From Candidatus Aerophobota bacterium (GTDB lineage Bacteria > Aerophobota > Aerophobia > Aerophobales > B3-G15): 26,546 nucleotides of DNA. A program made the translations under genes and the position numbers. The DNA lies in contig JACUUP010000011.1 of NCBI GenBank assembly GCA_014859225.1, forward strand, positions 1 to 26,546, read 5' to 3'. Under the pieces are notes generated by a model. The model saw only the letters and a program-made list of their open reading frames with translations. It searched no databases and was not told where the DNA came from. Below are positions 1 to 8,009 of the stretch, piece by piece (the stretch's first letter is position 1; each line of letters begins with the position of its first letter).

Positions 1-1
1 A

Positions 2-208
2 GTATCTTACTTTGAATGGGCACAAAATCTTTCTGGATATTGCTGGGAAGAAGAGGTTGTGAACGAGAGACTGGATAAAAAAATGACCAGGGCATTTAAG
101 GAAGTTATGGCAGCATCATTAGAAAACAAAACAGATATGCGCACTGCCGCTTATATAATTGCAATTAAACGGGTAGTGGAGGCAATGCAGCTGAGGGGGT
201 GGATATAA
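2..208 (+). CDS. gdhA: Glu/Leu/Phe/Val dehydrogenase, C-terminal end (partial)
   Basis: This is the last 68 residues of a hexameric amino-acid dehydrogenase, most likely glutamate dehydrogenase, which interconverts glutamate with 2-oxoglutarate and ammonia using NAD(P). The frame is open from the window edge. It begins VSYFEWAQN, the conserved segment of the nucleotide-binding domain of this family. It then runs through the usual closing helices (DMRTAAYIIAIKRVVEAM) and ends RGWI followed by TAA, which is the typical family end. The start lies outside the window. A good hairpin terminator follows about 125 bp downstream, and the next gene is a glutamate synthase-like protein, so the two may both act in glutamate metabolism. 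The coenzyme preference cannot be read from this fragment. A leucine or phenylalanine dehydrogenase is less likely because of the SYFEW signature. Confidence 0.92.
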   Translation, partial: VSYFEWAQNLSGYCWEEEVVNERLDKKMTRAFKEVMAASLENKTDMRTAAYIIAIKRVVEAMQLRGWI

Positions 209-263
209 AACAAGAAAACCGCTAAAACACTTTAAAATTTTGCATATTTTCTGGTAAAAGAAC

Positions 264-322
264 AAACCCGAAAGCCACATCCAGTGTGGGAATGGCTTAA
301 AAGCAATGGAAGATACGGGTTT
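264..322 (+). promoter_or_regulatory. Candidate structured leader RNA upstream of the glutamate synthase-like gene
   Basis: A 7-bp perfect closing stem pairs 264-270 (AAACCCG) with 316-322 (CGGGTTT). Inside it, CCACA-TCCAG-TGTGG (275-289) forms a perfect 5-bp hairpin. The segment AAGCCA (272-277) can alternatively pair with TGGCTT (293-298), so two exclusive inner folds exist. A strong terminator hairpin begins 11 nt after the closing stem, and the ribosome binding site follows it. This layout looks like a riboswitch or attenuator, but I cannot match it to a named class. It may simply be part of the 3' region of the dehydrogenase transcript. Confidence 0.35.
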
Positions 323-332
323 GAGAGATGAC

Positions 333-364
333 AAGGGTGTCCTGAGAAAGGCACCCTTTTTTAT
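333..364 (+). terminator. Rho-independent terminator (or attenuator) before the glutamate synthase-like gene
   Basis: AAGGGTGTC (333-341) pairs with GGCACCCTT (350-358) through 9 bp with one G-T wobble and an 8-nt loop. A T-rich tract (355-364) follows directly. It lies between the dehydrogenase stop and the next ribosome binding site. It can end the dehydrogenase transcript, or act conditionally together with the folded element just upstream. Confidence 0.75.
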
Positions 365-390
365 TTAAATATTAAAAACAGGAGGATAAA

Positions 391-1959
391 ATGTCATTAA
401 GCAAACCCAATGCAAGTCCAGCTACTTCAACAAAAAATAGAGTCAGTCCTTCTCCCTGCTCAGGGTTATGTGTAAGCTGCCTTGATGGATGCCCCGGCTA
501 CTGCGAAGTAGGACTTTCAGCTCTGCGGGGAAGGGAGGTTCTGTATCCTCAACCTTTTGGCAGAATAACCGCTGGTTCGGAAAAAGACTATCCGGTGGAT
601 TTTTCTCATCTCAACATCCAGGGAACCTGTGTGGGTGCTTATGGAGTGGAGCCAGATTCAGATAAAGCTATTTTTCCTGCGGTAGAAGTATCAACAAAAC
701 TGGGAAGTAAGAATAAAATTGGGTTAAGGGTCCCCTTTTTTACCGGGGCACTCGGCTCTACCGAAGTAGCCCGTATTCACTGGGAATCTATGGCTGTAGG
801 AGCGGCTATCAGCGGAACTATAATTACAATAGGTGAAAATGTCTGTGCTATGGACCCTGAAAGCGAAATTAAGAATGGTCGCATAATTCACTCTCCAGAA
901 ATGGAAAGAAGAGTCAAAGCCTTTAAGAGATGGCAGGATAAAGATGGAGAGATTATAGTTCAGTGCAATGTAGAAGATAAAAGACTCGGAGTTCCTGAGT
1001 ATGTTATTGAAAAATTGGGAGTAGAAGCAGTTGAAATTAAATGGGGACAGGGAGCCAAGAGTATAGGAGGGGAAGTGAAACTTGATAGCCTGCAAAGAGC
1101 TTTGGAATTAAAAAGAAAAGGCTACATTGTCATTCCCGACCCTGAGGATTTTGTTGTAAAAAAAGCTTTTCAGCAGGGTGATTTTAAAGAATTTGAGCGA
1201 CACTCCCGTCTGGGAATGATAGAGGAAGAGGAATTTTTCCGGGAAGTAGAAAGATTAAGAGGATTAGGAGCTAAATATGTCACCCTTAAGACGGGCTCTT
1301 ATCGTCCTGCGGACCTTGCCCGTGCTATTCGCTGTGCTTCTGATGTGGAAATTGACATTTTAACAGTGGATGGCTCGGGTGGAGGGACAGGAATGAGTCC
1401 CTGGCGCATGATGAATGAATGGGGAATTCCCACGGTTTACCTGGAATGTCTTATCTATAATTTTCTCTCTCAACTAAAAAGTAAAAACTCTTTCATTCCA
1501 GCCTGTGCTATAGCAGGTGGTATCTGTCTGGAAGACCAGGTTTTCAAAGCAATTGCTCTGGGAGCTCCTTTTATTAAGGCAGTTTGTTTAGGTCGCTCAA
1601 GTATGACTGCGGCTATGGTGGGTAATACTATTGAGAGGGCTATAAAAAAAGGAGAGGTTTCTCAGAGAATTAAAAAATATGGAAACACTGTGGAACAAAT
1701 TTTCATTGAAGCAGCAAGACTCAAAGAAAAATATGGAAAAGATTTTGAAAGGATTCCCGGTGGGGCTATTGGTTTGTATACCTACTATGAGAGAGTTAAA
1801 ACAGGTCTGCAGCAGCTTATGGCTGGAGCAAGAAAATTTAACCTGAAGCATATAAATAGGGACGACCTTTTTGCTCTCACCCGGGAAGCAGAAAGTATCT
1901 CAGGAATTCCTTTCATAATGAATGTAGATAAGGAAGAGGTGCAAAAAATTCTTGCTTGA
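391..1959 (+). CDS. FMN-binding glutamate synthase-like protein (GltB domain 2 family)
   Basis: This 522-residue protein covers only the FMN/2-oxoglutarate synthase domain of glutamate synthase (COG0069-like). The glutaminase domain and the C-terminal beta-helix of full GltB are absent. Family features seen are IKWGQGAKSIGG (about residues 219-230), TVDGSGGGTGMSPW (the phosphate-binding loop, about 325-340), and ACAIAGGICLEDQVFKAIALGA followed by VCLGRSSM (a TIM-barrel end). The usual GltB iron-sulfur motif with CPVGIATQD is missing. Instead there is an N-terminal cluster of five cysteines (C23, C27, C30, C34, C38) that could bind an iron-sulfur cluster. The start is set by AGGAGG at 380-385, 5 nt before the ATG. 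Such stand-alone proteins occur in archaea and anaerobes. True glutamate synthase activity, with ammonia or a partner glutaminase, is possible but unproven, and an amine-specific relative is the alternative. Confidence 0.85.
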   Translation: MSLSKPNASPATSTKNRVSPSPCSGLCVSCLDGCPGYCEVGLSALRGREVLYPQPFGRITAGSEKDYPVDFSHLNIQGTCVGAYGVEPDSDKAIFPAVEVSTKLGSKNKIGLRVPFFTGALGSTEVARIHWESMAVGAAISGTIITIGENVCAMDPESEIKNGRIIHSPEMERRVKAFKRWQDKDGEIIVQCNVEDKRLGVPEYVIEKLGVEAVEIKWGQGAKSIGGEVKLDSLQRALELKRKGYIVIPDPEDFVVKKAFQQGDFKEFERHSRLGMIEEEEFFREVERLRGLGAKYVTLKTGSYRPADLARAIRCASDVEIDILTVDGSGGGTGMSPWRMMNEWGIPTVYLECLIYNFLSQLKSKNSFIPACAIAGGICLEDQVFKAIALGAPFIKAVCLGRSSMTAAMVGNTIERAIKKGEVSQRIKKYGNTVEQIFIEAARLKEKYGKDFERIPGGAIGLYTYYERVKTGLQQLMAGARKFNLKHINRDDLFALTREAESISGIPFIMNVDKEEVQKILA

Positions 1960-2044
1960 GTGAGCGAGTTCAAAATTGAATATGTTGAAGAAAAATGATG
2001 GGGAATTTTTGACAATACCAGCCTTTTTGAAAGGAAGCTTTTTA

Positions 2045-2506
2045 ATGATAAGAGAGTTAGTGCAACAGGCACTTGATTTTTGTACGGAGAAAAATCCATA
2101 TCTGGAGGATAGACAAGCTGTTGTCGGTATGCTGCTAAAAGACGATAGCTGGACTCACAGTGTTTTCCGGTATGCCTTAGCTATTAGAATCTCTCAATAT
2201 CTGGGAGCACATTATCAAGAATTGAAACAGGTTTATCTTGTGGGAAGCACCCTGGAAAATAGAGCAAAATTTACCTCAGATATAGACCTTATCATAAGAG
2301 TTGAGAGTGATAGCAAGGCTGTGGTAAATACCTTAAGAAGAGTGGATAACGACATTATGATATATTATAGAAGTTTACTGGGAGATGAGGTAAAAAAAAT
2401 GTATAAAATTCTGGACCTTGAGTTTGTCTTTTTTGAGGAAGAGAAAAAGCTTAAAAAGATAAAGGGGTGGGTTTTCCATCCACCCCTTCTTGTCTGGCAC
2501 CAGTAG
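2045..2506 (+). CDS. Minimal nucleotidyltransferase (MNT) domain protein
   Basis: About 153 residues. The middle carries the polymerase-beta-type nucleotidyltransferase signature VGSTLENRAKFTSDIDLII: the GS loop followed by the DxD metal-binding pair. A later LDLEFVFF strand can supply the third carboxylate. The N-terminal half is helical with no recognised domain. I chose ATG 2045 because AAGGAAG (2030-2036) precedes it by 8 nt. An in-frame ATG at 1976 would add 23 residues without a clear ribosome binding site. The last codons (KGWVFHPPLLVWHQ) are encoded by a perfect 9-bp hairpin and end at a repeat fragment, so the native C-terminus may have been altered. MNT proteins include nucleotide-transferring antitoxins paired with HEPN toxins, but no HEPN gene is next to this one. 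The substrate is unknown. Confidence 0.65.
   Translation: MIRELVQQALDFCTEKNPYLEDRQAVVGMLLKDDSWTHSVFRYALAIRISQYLGAHYQELKQVYLVGSTLENRAKFTSDIDLIIRVESDSKAVVNTLRRVDNDIMIYYRSLLGDEVKKMYKILDLEFVFFEEEKKLKKIKGWVFHPPLLVWHQ
2462..2488 (+). other. Perfect 9-bp hairpin inside the 3' end of the nucleotidyltransferase gene
   Basis: AAGGGGTGG (2462-2470) pairs with CCACCCCTT (2480-2488) around a 9-nt loop. The bases after it (CTTGTCTGG) are only mildly T-rich, so it is a poor intrinsic terminator. It may be the remnant of a terminator or part of a palindromic repeat. It lies within the last coding codons and directly upstream of the repeat fragment at 2506-2526. Confidence 0.6.
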
Positions 2507-2526
2507 AGGGTCAGACCTTGCAAAAT
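2506..2526 (+). repeat. Diverged half-copy of the inverted-repeat arm found at 11856-11878
   Basis: GAGGGTCAGACCTTGCAAAAT aligns with the left arm of the palindromic element at 11856-11878 with three mismatches and a 2-nt gap. Both copies begin at or one base beyond the stop codon of a + strand gene. No matching inverted arm is seen nearby, so this is a solitary or degraded half. Chance similarity cannot be excluded from two copies alone. Confidence 0.5.
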
Positions 2527-2577
2527 AATTCAAAAATAGCATACTACAAGGTAAAAGTAAAAGGTAAATGGTTGAAA

Positions 2578-3660
2578 ATGGATAAGAGCGCTTTGCTCGT
2601 TCTGGAAGATGGGAAAGTTTTTAAAGGAAGAGCTTTTGGTGCAGATGGCGAGGTGGCAGGAGAGGTAGTTTTTAATACAAGTATGATGGGATACCAGGAA
2701 ATACTTACCGACCCTTCTTATAAAGGACAAATGGTTACCATGACCTACCCTCTAATAGGTAACTATGGTGTCAATGATGATGACTTTGAGTCAACAAAAC
2801 CCTGGGTAGAAGGATTTATTGTGAGAGAATACAGTAAATTCCATAGCAACTGGCGCGCTATAAACACTCTGGATGAATTTTTAAAAAAGCACAGCATTGT
2901 TGGGATAGAAGGAATTGACACACGCGCCCTGACAAGGCACATAAGATTGCAGGGCGCTATGAGGGGAGTTATATCCGCCTTAAACGAGGATATTGCAGGT
3001 CTGGTAGAAAAGGCGAGGAGTTGCCCCGGTGTTGTAGGACAGGACCTGGTAAAAGAAGTTAGCTGCAAAGATACCTGGTGGTGGGAAAAAGAGGGAAGAT
3101 ACAAAGTAGTTGTGGTAGACTGTGGAGTGAAGCATAATATTTTAAGAGAACTTGCCAGAAGAGATTGCAAAGTGCAGATTGTTCCAGCGAAAACAAATGC
3201 TGAAAGTATCCTTGAGCTTAAGCCTGATGGAGTTCTCTTCTCTAACGGTCCAGGTGACCCTTCCGCCATCCCTTATGTTGTCCAGACAGCAAGAAAGCTT
3301 GCAGGTAAACTTCCAATCTTTGGCATATGCCTTGGTCAGCAGGTTTTAGCACAAGCTATAGGAGGAAAAACTTACAAATTAAAATTTGGACATCATGGAG
3401 CAAATCATCCGGTAAAAGACGTAAGAGAAGATAAAATTTCCATCACCGTGCAAAACCACGGCTTTTGCGTGGATATTACCTCTTTGCCGGATGAAGTTGA
3501 GGTCACTCACATCAACCTTTACGATAACACTCTGGAAGGAATCGCCTATCCAGAGCTTTATCTTTTCTCCGTGCAGTTTCATCCCGAAGCATCACCCGGG
3601 CCCCACGATGCCACATATATCTTTCAACAATTTGTTGAGCTTATGAGAAAAAAAAGATAA
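2578..3660 (+). CDS. carA: Carbamoyl-phosphate synthase small subunit (glutaminase)
   Basis: CarA hydrolyses glutamine and channels ammonia to CarB to make carbamoyl phosphate for pyrimidines and arginine. The 360-residue protein has the CarA N-terminal domain (ALLVLEDGKVFKGRAFG, then NTSMMGYQEILTDPSY) and a class I amidotransferase domain. That domain carries SNGPGDPSAIP, the nucleophile loop GICLGQQ, and the His-Glu pair in VQFHPEASPGP. The frame is open upstream to 2467, but that extension crosses a hairpin and a repeat. ATG 2578 gives the family-typical start MDKSALLVLEDG, although its ribosome binding site is weak. The gene ends with TAA directly before the carB ATG, so the two are co-transcribed. 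Confidence 0.96.
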   Translation: MDKSALLVLEDGKVFKGRAFGADGEVAGEVVFNTSMMGYQEILTDPSYKGQMVTMTYPLIGNYGVNDDDFESTKPWVEGFIVREYSKFHSNWRAINTLDEFLKKHSIVGIEGIDTRALTRHIRLQGAMRGVISALNEDIAGLVEKARSCPGVVGQDLVKEVSCKDTWWWEKEGRYKVVVVDCGVKHNILRELARRDCKVQIVPAKTNAESILELKPDGVLFSNGPGDPSAIPYVVQTARKLAGKLPIFGICLGQQVLAQAIGGKTYKLKFGHHGANHPVKDVREDKISITVQNHGFCVDITSLPDEVEVTHINLYDNTLEGIAYPELYLFSVQFHPEASPGPHDATYIFQQFVELMRKKR

Positions 3661-5325
3661 ATGCCCAAAAGAAAAGACATAAAAAAGATATTAATTATAG
3701 GCTCTGGACCAATAATTATTTCACAGGCTTGCGAGTTTGACTACTCGGGAACTCAAGCCTGCAAAGCATTGAAGGAGGAAGGATACGAAGTAGTTTTAAT
3801 TAACAGTAATCCTGCCACTATTATGACTGACCCTGACATGTCAGATAAAACTTATGTAGAGCCTATAACACCTGAAGTCGTGGAAATTATAATCAAAAGG
3901 GAAAGACCACAGGCACTCCTTCCTACCCTGGGTGGTCAAACCGCTCTTAACATCGGAGCCACTTTATCTAAAAAAGGTGTTCTGGATAAGTTCGCTGTTG
4001 AAATGATAGGTGCTACCTATGAGGCGATAAACAAAGCAGAAGATAGAAAACTTTTCCGAGAGTGCATACAAAAAATAGGACTAAAAGTCCCAAAAAGTGA
4101 GCTTGCCTATAATATGAAGGAGGCAAAGGAGGTAGCAAAAAATCTGGGGTTCCCCCTTATAATCCGCCCCAGTTTTACCCTGGGAGGAACAGGGGGAGGA
4201 ATAGCCTATAATATAGATGAATTTGAGGAAATTGCCCCTCGGGGTCTGGAAAAGAGTTTAATAAACGAAATTCTAATTGAAGAATCAGTCATTGGCTGGA
4301 AAGAGTTCGAGCTTGAGGTAATGAGAGATAAAAAAGATAATGTAGTAATTATCTGTTCCATTGAGAATTTTGACCCTATGGGAATACATACCGGGGATAG
4401 CATAACCTGCGCACCTGCCCAGACTCTAACTGATAAAGAATACCAGGTGATGAGGGACGCTGCCATAAATATAATAAGGGAGATAGGGGTTGAGACCGGG
4501 GGCTCAAACATTCAGTTTGCGGTTAATCCAGAGGATGGAGAGATGGTGGTTATTGAGATGAATCCACGGGTATCAAGAAGTTCTGCTCTTGCATCAAAAG
4601 CCACGGGGTTTCCCATAGCAAAAATTGCGGCAAAGCTTGCTGTAGGCTATACCCTTGATGAGCTTCCCAACGATATTACCAGGGAAACTTTAGCTTGTTT
4701 TGAGCCTACAATTGATTACTGCGTGGTAAAAATACCCCGGTTTACCTTTGAGAAATTTCCCGGAGCTAATCCAACACTAACCACATCCATGAAGTCAGTG
4801 GGAGAAGCCATGGCAATTGGGAGAACCTTTAAGGAAGCGCTGCAAAAAGGGCTCAGGTCTTTAGAAATTGGGGTAGATGGACTTATTGACCCTCAGCCTG
4901 TTACAGAAGATGAGCTTATTCAAAAGCTAACCATCCCCAATGCCGAGAGGATATTTTATATAGGTTATGCCTTGAGAAGAGGAATGTCGGTGGAAAAAAT
5001 TAATGAGCTTACCAAAATAGATACCTGGTTTTTATACAATATAGAAGAGATTGTAGAAATGGAACAGAGACTTAAAAAATCAGCTATTGCAGATGCTAAC
5101 ATAAACGAGAAGCAGTTTATTTCTCTTTTGTGGGAAGCCAAACAACACGGGTTCTCTGATTCCCAGATAGCAAGACTTTTAAATAAACAGGAGATGGATA
5201 TACGCAGGATAAGAGAGGAGGCAAAAATAAAGCCGGTTTATAAACTTGTTGATACCTGTGCGGCGGAGTTTGAAGCCTACACTCCCTATTATTATTCCAC
5301 CTATGAGATGGAAGAGGAAGCTTGA
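3661..5325 (+). CDS. carB: Carbamoyl-phosphate synthase large subunit, N-terminal half only (split carB)
   Basis: This 554-residue protein matches only the first half of the usual CarB of about 1,070 residues. It opens with [24 protein letters not shown] and contains the first ATP-grasp domain, which makes carboxyphosphate ([12 protein letters not shown] at about 170, [18 protein letters not shown] at about 300). The oligomerisation domain follows, and the protein stops after [19 protein letters not shown], exactly at the known junction between halves. The second ATP-grasp domain, which phosphorylates carbamate, and the allosteric domain are absent here, and mnmG begins at the next base. Split carB genes are known, for example in Aquifex and methanogens. 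I infer that the C-terminal half is encoded elsewhere. Because the stop sits on a domain boundary, a sequencing frameshift is unlikely. Confidence 0.93.
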   Translation: MPKRKDIKKILIIGSGPIIISQACEFDYSGTQACKALKEEGYEVVLINSNPATIMTDPDMSDKTYVEPITPEVVEIIIKRERPQALLPTLGGQTALNIGATLSKKGVLDKFAVEMIGATYEAINKAEDRKLFRECIQKIGLKVPKSELAYNMKEAKEVAKNLGFPLIIRPSFTLGGTGGGIAYNIDEFEEIAPRGLEKSLINEILIEESVIGWKEFELEVMRDKKDNVVIICSIENFDPMGIHTGDSITCAPAQTLTDKEYQVMRDAAINIIREIGVETGGSNIQFAVNPEDGEMVVIEMNPRVSRSSALASKATGFPIAKIAAKLAVGYTLDELPNDITRETLACFEPTIDYCVVKIPRFTFEKFPGANPTLTTSMKSVGEAMAIGRTFKEALQKGLRSLEIGVDGLIDPQPVTEDELIQKLTIPNAERIFYIGYALRRGMSVEKINELTKIDTWFLYNIEEIVEMEQRLKKSAIADANINEKQFISLLWEAKQHGFSDSQIARLLNKQEMDIRRIREEAKIKPVYKLVDTCAAEFEAYTPYYYSTYEMEEEA

Positions 5326-7212
5326 ATGAATATGTGGGTCTATCCTGAAACTTATGATGTCATTGTGGTTGGGGGAGGGCATGCGGGAATTGAAGCCAGT
5401 CTTGCTGCAGCAAGACTGGGTTGTAATACTCTTCTTATAACTATGAACCTTGATACAATTGGGCTTATGTCCTGCAATCCTGCGGTGGGGGGAGTGGGAA
5501 AAGGACACCTGGTAAAAGAAATTGATGCTCTGGGTGGCCAGATGGCAATCTCAGTAGATGCTACTGCCATGCAATACAGAACTCTCAATACAAAAAAAGG
5601 TGCAGCAGTAAGGTCTACCCGAGCTCAGGTCGATCGTCAGGCCTACCGATGGTATACGAAAAAGGTGTTGGAGAATCAGCCTGACTTACATCTTAAACAA
5701 GCAACCGTAGAAAAACTTTTAGTGGAAAATGGCAAAGCTGTAGGAGTCAAAACGAATTTAGATGAGACATACGGGGGCAAATGTTTGGTCATAACTCCAG
5801 GGACCTTTCTTAACGGTCTTATCCACATCGGGCTAACCAGCTTCCCTGGGGGAAGGATTGCTGATTTTCCCTCCAAGGAGCTTCCCCAGAGTATGAGAGA
5901 TTTAGGATTCAGGATGGGTAGATTTAAAACCGGAACCTGTCCTCGGGTTGACGGCAAAAGTTTAAATTTTTCCAAACTGCAAATTCAGGAAGGCGAAATA
6001 AATGCCTCTGCCTTCTCTTTTTCCAGTAAAAAGGTAGAAATTAAGCAGATTCCCTGTTATATTACCTACACAAATCCAAAAACTCACAGAATAATCCAGA
6101 AAAATCTTGACCGTTCTCCCCTTTACAGCGGGATTATCAAATCTACAGGTGTTAGATACTGTCCTTCTGTTGAAGATAAGGTGGTGAAGTTTCCAAAGAA
6201 AGAAAGACACCAGATATTTTTAGAGCCTGAAGGAAGAGAGACTTTTGAATTTTATCCCAATGGTTTATCAACAAGCCTGCCCACAGATGTTCAAATGGAA
6301 CTTTTACACAGTATAGAAGGTCTGGAAAATGCTCACATACTAAGGCCAGGCTACGGAATAGAGCATGACTATGTAGACCCCACTGAGTTAAAACCAAGCT
6401 TAGAGACGAAAATGGTGGAAAATCTTTTTTTTGCCGGCCAGATAAATGGGACAACAGGATACGAGGAAGCAGCTGCCCAGGGTCTTGTAGCCGGTATTAA
6501 TGCTGCGCTTAAGGTAAAACAAAAACTCCCTCTTGTAATTGATAGGTCTCAAGCCTATATCGGAGTTCTCATAGATGACCTTGTGACAAAAGGAACAAAC
6601 GAGCCCTACAGAATGTTTACCTCCAGAGTGGAGTATCGCCTTATTTTAAGGGAGGATAATGCAGATATTAGACTCTCTAAACTTGGATATGAAATAGGTC
6701 TTATTTCAAAGGAGCGTTATCAGGAGCTGAAGGAAAGAGTGGAGGCTATTAAAAAAGAGACAAAAAAACTTGCCTCAACCAGAATTTTTCCTACTCCCGA
6801 GATAAACGATAGCCTCCTTAAACTTAAATCAACTCCTATTAAATCCCCCTGCTCTTTAAAAGAAATACTGAAGCGTCCTGAGATTCACCATAAGGATTTA
6901 AAAATTCTCCATGAATCCCTTCAAGAAATTGATGAGAAAGTATCTGGTGGGGTGGAAATTGAGGTTAAATATGAGGGCTACATTAAAAGACAAAATCTTG
7001 AGATAGAAAAATTCAAAAGGATGGAAAATGAGAAAATCCCTCCTGATTTTGACTTTGAAACTGTTCCGGGACTTTCAAGGGAGGTTAAAGAAAAGCTATC
7101 TAAGATAAGACCAACTTCCTTAGGTCAGGCTCTTAGAATTTCTGGAGTTACCCCGGCTGCCCTTTCTATATTGATGATCTGGCTAAAGAGAAAAGGCAGA
7201 GAAGCGGGTTAG
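5326..7212 (+). CDS. mnmG: tRNA uridine-5-carboxymethylaminomethyl modification enzyme MnmG (GidA)
   Basis: MnmG, with MnmE, adds the carboxymethylaminomethyl group to wobble uridine 34 of several tRNAs, using FAD and methylene-tetrahydrofolate. The 628-residue length is normal. The N-terminus has the FAD-binding loop [12 protein letters not shown] (residues 14-25), followed by [24 protein letters not shown] and [20 protein letters not shown]. Further family motifs are [19 protein letters not shown] and [22 protein letters not shown]. The C-terminal helical domain, which contacts tRNA and MnmE, ends in [11 protein letters not shown] and [15 protein letters not shown]. The ATG follows the carB stop with no gap, and an ATG two codons later is an alternative start. 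MnmE is not in the window. Confidence 0.97.
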   Translation: MNMWVYPETYDVIVVGGGHAGIEASLAAARLGCNTLLITMNLDTIGLMSCNPAVGGVGKGHLVKEIDALGGQMAISVDATAMQYRTLNTKKGAAVRSTRAQVDRQAYRWYTKKVLENQPDLHLKQATVEKLLVENGKAVGVKTNLDETYGGKCLVITPGTFLNGLIHIGLTSFPGGRIADFPSKELPQSMRDLGFRMGRFKTGTCPRVDGKSLNFSKLQIQEGEINASAFSFSSKKVEIKQIPCYITYTNPKTHRIIQKNLDRSPLYSGIIKSTGVRYCPSVEDKVVKFPKKERHQIFLEPEGRETFEFYPNGLSTSLPTDVQMELLHSIEGLENAHILRPGYGIEHDYVDPTELKPSLETKMVENLFFAGQINGTTGYEEAAAQGLVAGINAALKVKQKLPLVIDRSQAYIGVLIDDLVTKGTNEPYRMFTSRVEYRLILREDNADIRLSKLGYEIGLISKERYQELKERVEAIKKETKKLASTRIFPTPEINDSLLKLKSTPIKSPCSLKEILKRPEIHHKDLKILHESLQEIDEKVSGGVEIEVKYEGYIKRQNLEIEKFKRMENEKIPPDFDFETVPGLSREVKEKLSKIRPTSLGQALRISGVTPAALSILMIWLKRKGREAG

Positions 7213-7226
7213 TTTGAAAATAAAAT

Positions 7227-7583
7227 TTATTCTTTCGTGCCCAGATGCGCCTTTATGTATGTCAAAACTCTCCTGAGATTCTCTTCCGGGCTAAGATTTA
7301 CATCCGTTATTTCGTCTGCTTTAATTCTCTGTCCAATATGCATATGTCGTGGATAGGAAATTATATTTTTATGGTGGGGGGCCGTGTTAATTCTAATTGA
7401 TTCCACCTTTTTTTGCCAATGAAATGAATATTTTTTACCTGTTGGATGATAATATACATCAAGCAAGGAACCATCTATTAAGTATATTCGCAACTTCATC
7501 CCTGTAATAGCAGGTTTTGTTTTCAAAATATCAGAAAACTCTTCTTCTGTAAGGTGAAGAATTTTTTCAAAAGTTTCTCTCAT
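7227..7583 (-). CDS. TumE-family (DUF6516-like) toxin candidate
   Basis: This 118-residue basic protein resembles the TumE/DUF6516 family, annotated as the toxin of small toxin-antitoxin modules. It has a beta-strand with DGSLLDVYYHPTGKKYSFHW (about residues 37-56). This is followed by RINTAPHH (64-71) and YPRHMHIG (77-84), which correspond to the family's conserved R-x-D-x-APHH and FPHHKH-type segments. Here asparagine replaces the usual aspartate (RIN rather than RYD). The ATG overlaps the stop of the upstream partner gene by 4 nt (ATGA), so translation is probably coupled. It is an isolated - strand pair between + strand housekeeping genes, which fits a transferable module. The family match is from memory of its motifs, and toxicity is inferred. 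Confidence 0.65.
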   Translation of the reverse strand: MRETFEKILHLTEEEFSDILKTKPAITGMKLRIYLIDGSLLDVYYHPTGKKYSFHWQKKVESIRINTAPHHKNIISYPRHMHIGQRIKADEITDVNLSPEENLRRVLTYIKAHLGTKE

Positions 7584-7837
7584 AGTTTTTGTAATGCCAA
7601 AGTCAGTTTTTTTCTTAACCGAAGGACTCCAGCTTCATAACCTGCTGCTTCCAAAAAATCCTCATAGGCAGGATGCTCATCTATCTCGCCTGATTCAATT
7701 AGCTTTTCTATTTCGTCAGATTTTTCTACCTGATAACGTGAAAGAATTTCATTCAATGCAGCTTTAAAATGAAATAATCTATGCACCAGAGTATCAAGTT
7801 CAATCTCCTTTTGTTCAAGTTCAATTAAATCTTCCAC
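7580..7837 (-). CDS. Small helical partner of the TumE-like protein, antitoxin candidate
   Basis: This 85-residue, acidic, almost wholly helical protein (EDLIELEQKEIELDTL at the start, then several charged heptad-like stretches) matches no domain I recognise. I start it at GTG 7837 because AAGGGGG precedes it by 5 nt and because a promoter at 7875-7903 places the transcript start near 7868. A longer reading to 7918 would begin upstream of that promoter. It overlaps the TumE-like gene by 4 nt. Gene order (small acidic protein first, basic toxin-like protein second), coupling and palindromes in the control region suggest an antitoxin. It shows no helix-turn-helix that I can see, so whether it binds DNA is open. 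Confidence 0.6.
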   Translation of the reverse strand: MEDLIELEQKEIELDTLVHRLFHFKAALNEILSRYQVEKSDEIEKLIESGEIDEHPAYEDFLEAAGYEAGVLRLRKKLTLALQKL

Positions 7838-7846
7838 TTCTACCCC

Positions 7847-7879
7847 CTTATTTGAATAAGTATAATTATGGGAAATTAT
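7847..7879 (-). promoter_or_regulatory. Palindromes at the toxin-antitoxin promoter, operator candidates
   Basis: Two perfect palindromes lie between the -10 box and the GTG start. They are CTTATT-TG-AATAAG (7847-7860) and ATAATT-N6-AATTAT (7862-7879), the latter overlapping the -10 hexamer. Toxin-antitoxin complexes commonly repress their own promoter through such sites. Function here is inferred, and AT-rich palindromes can arise by chance. Confidence 0.4.
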
Positions 7880-7903
7880 ATAAGAAAAAGATAAGAAAGG
7901 CAA
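7875..7903 (-). promoter_or_regulatory. Sigma70-type promoter of the TumE-like pair
   Basis: On the - strand, TTGCCT (7898-7903) and a perfect TATAAT (7875-7880) are separated by 17 nt. Transcription would begin near 7868, giving a leader of about 30 nt before the GTG at 7837. Confidence 0.65.
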
Positions 7904-7964
7904 GCGCAAAAAGAGCAAAGTGCAGGGTCTATTACTCTGTGCTTAGACAGTTTAATTGCTTTGT

Positions 7965-7992
7965 TTGACATAAATAACTCTCCTAATATAAT
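7965..7992 (+). promoter_or_regulatory. Strong sigma70-type promoter for the QueG-like/hisHF/guaA genes
   Basis: Perfect consensus hexamers TTGACA (7965-7970) and TATAAT (7987-7992) are spaced by 16 nt. The next + strand gene starts at 8178, so the transcript would have a leader of about 180 nt that contains the whole composite repeat at 8010-8159. Confidence 0.75.
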
Positions 7993-8009
7993 GCAGTGAA
8001 GAGCGGCTC

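Noticed and set aside
2462-2490. The hairpin as an intrinsic terminator before carA
   Set aside because: It lacks a proper T tract and lies within coding sequence. It is recorded only as a hairpin.
7838-7918. Longer N-terminus for the TumE partner
   Set aside because: It would start upstream of the -10/-35 promoter boxes and lacks a ribosome binding site, whereas GTG 7837 has a good one.
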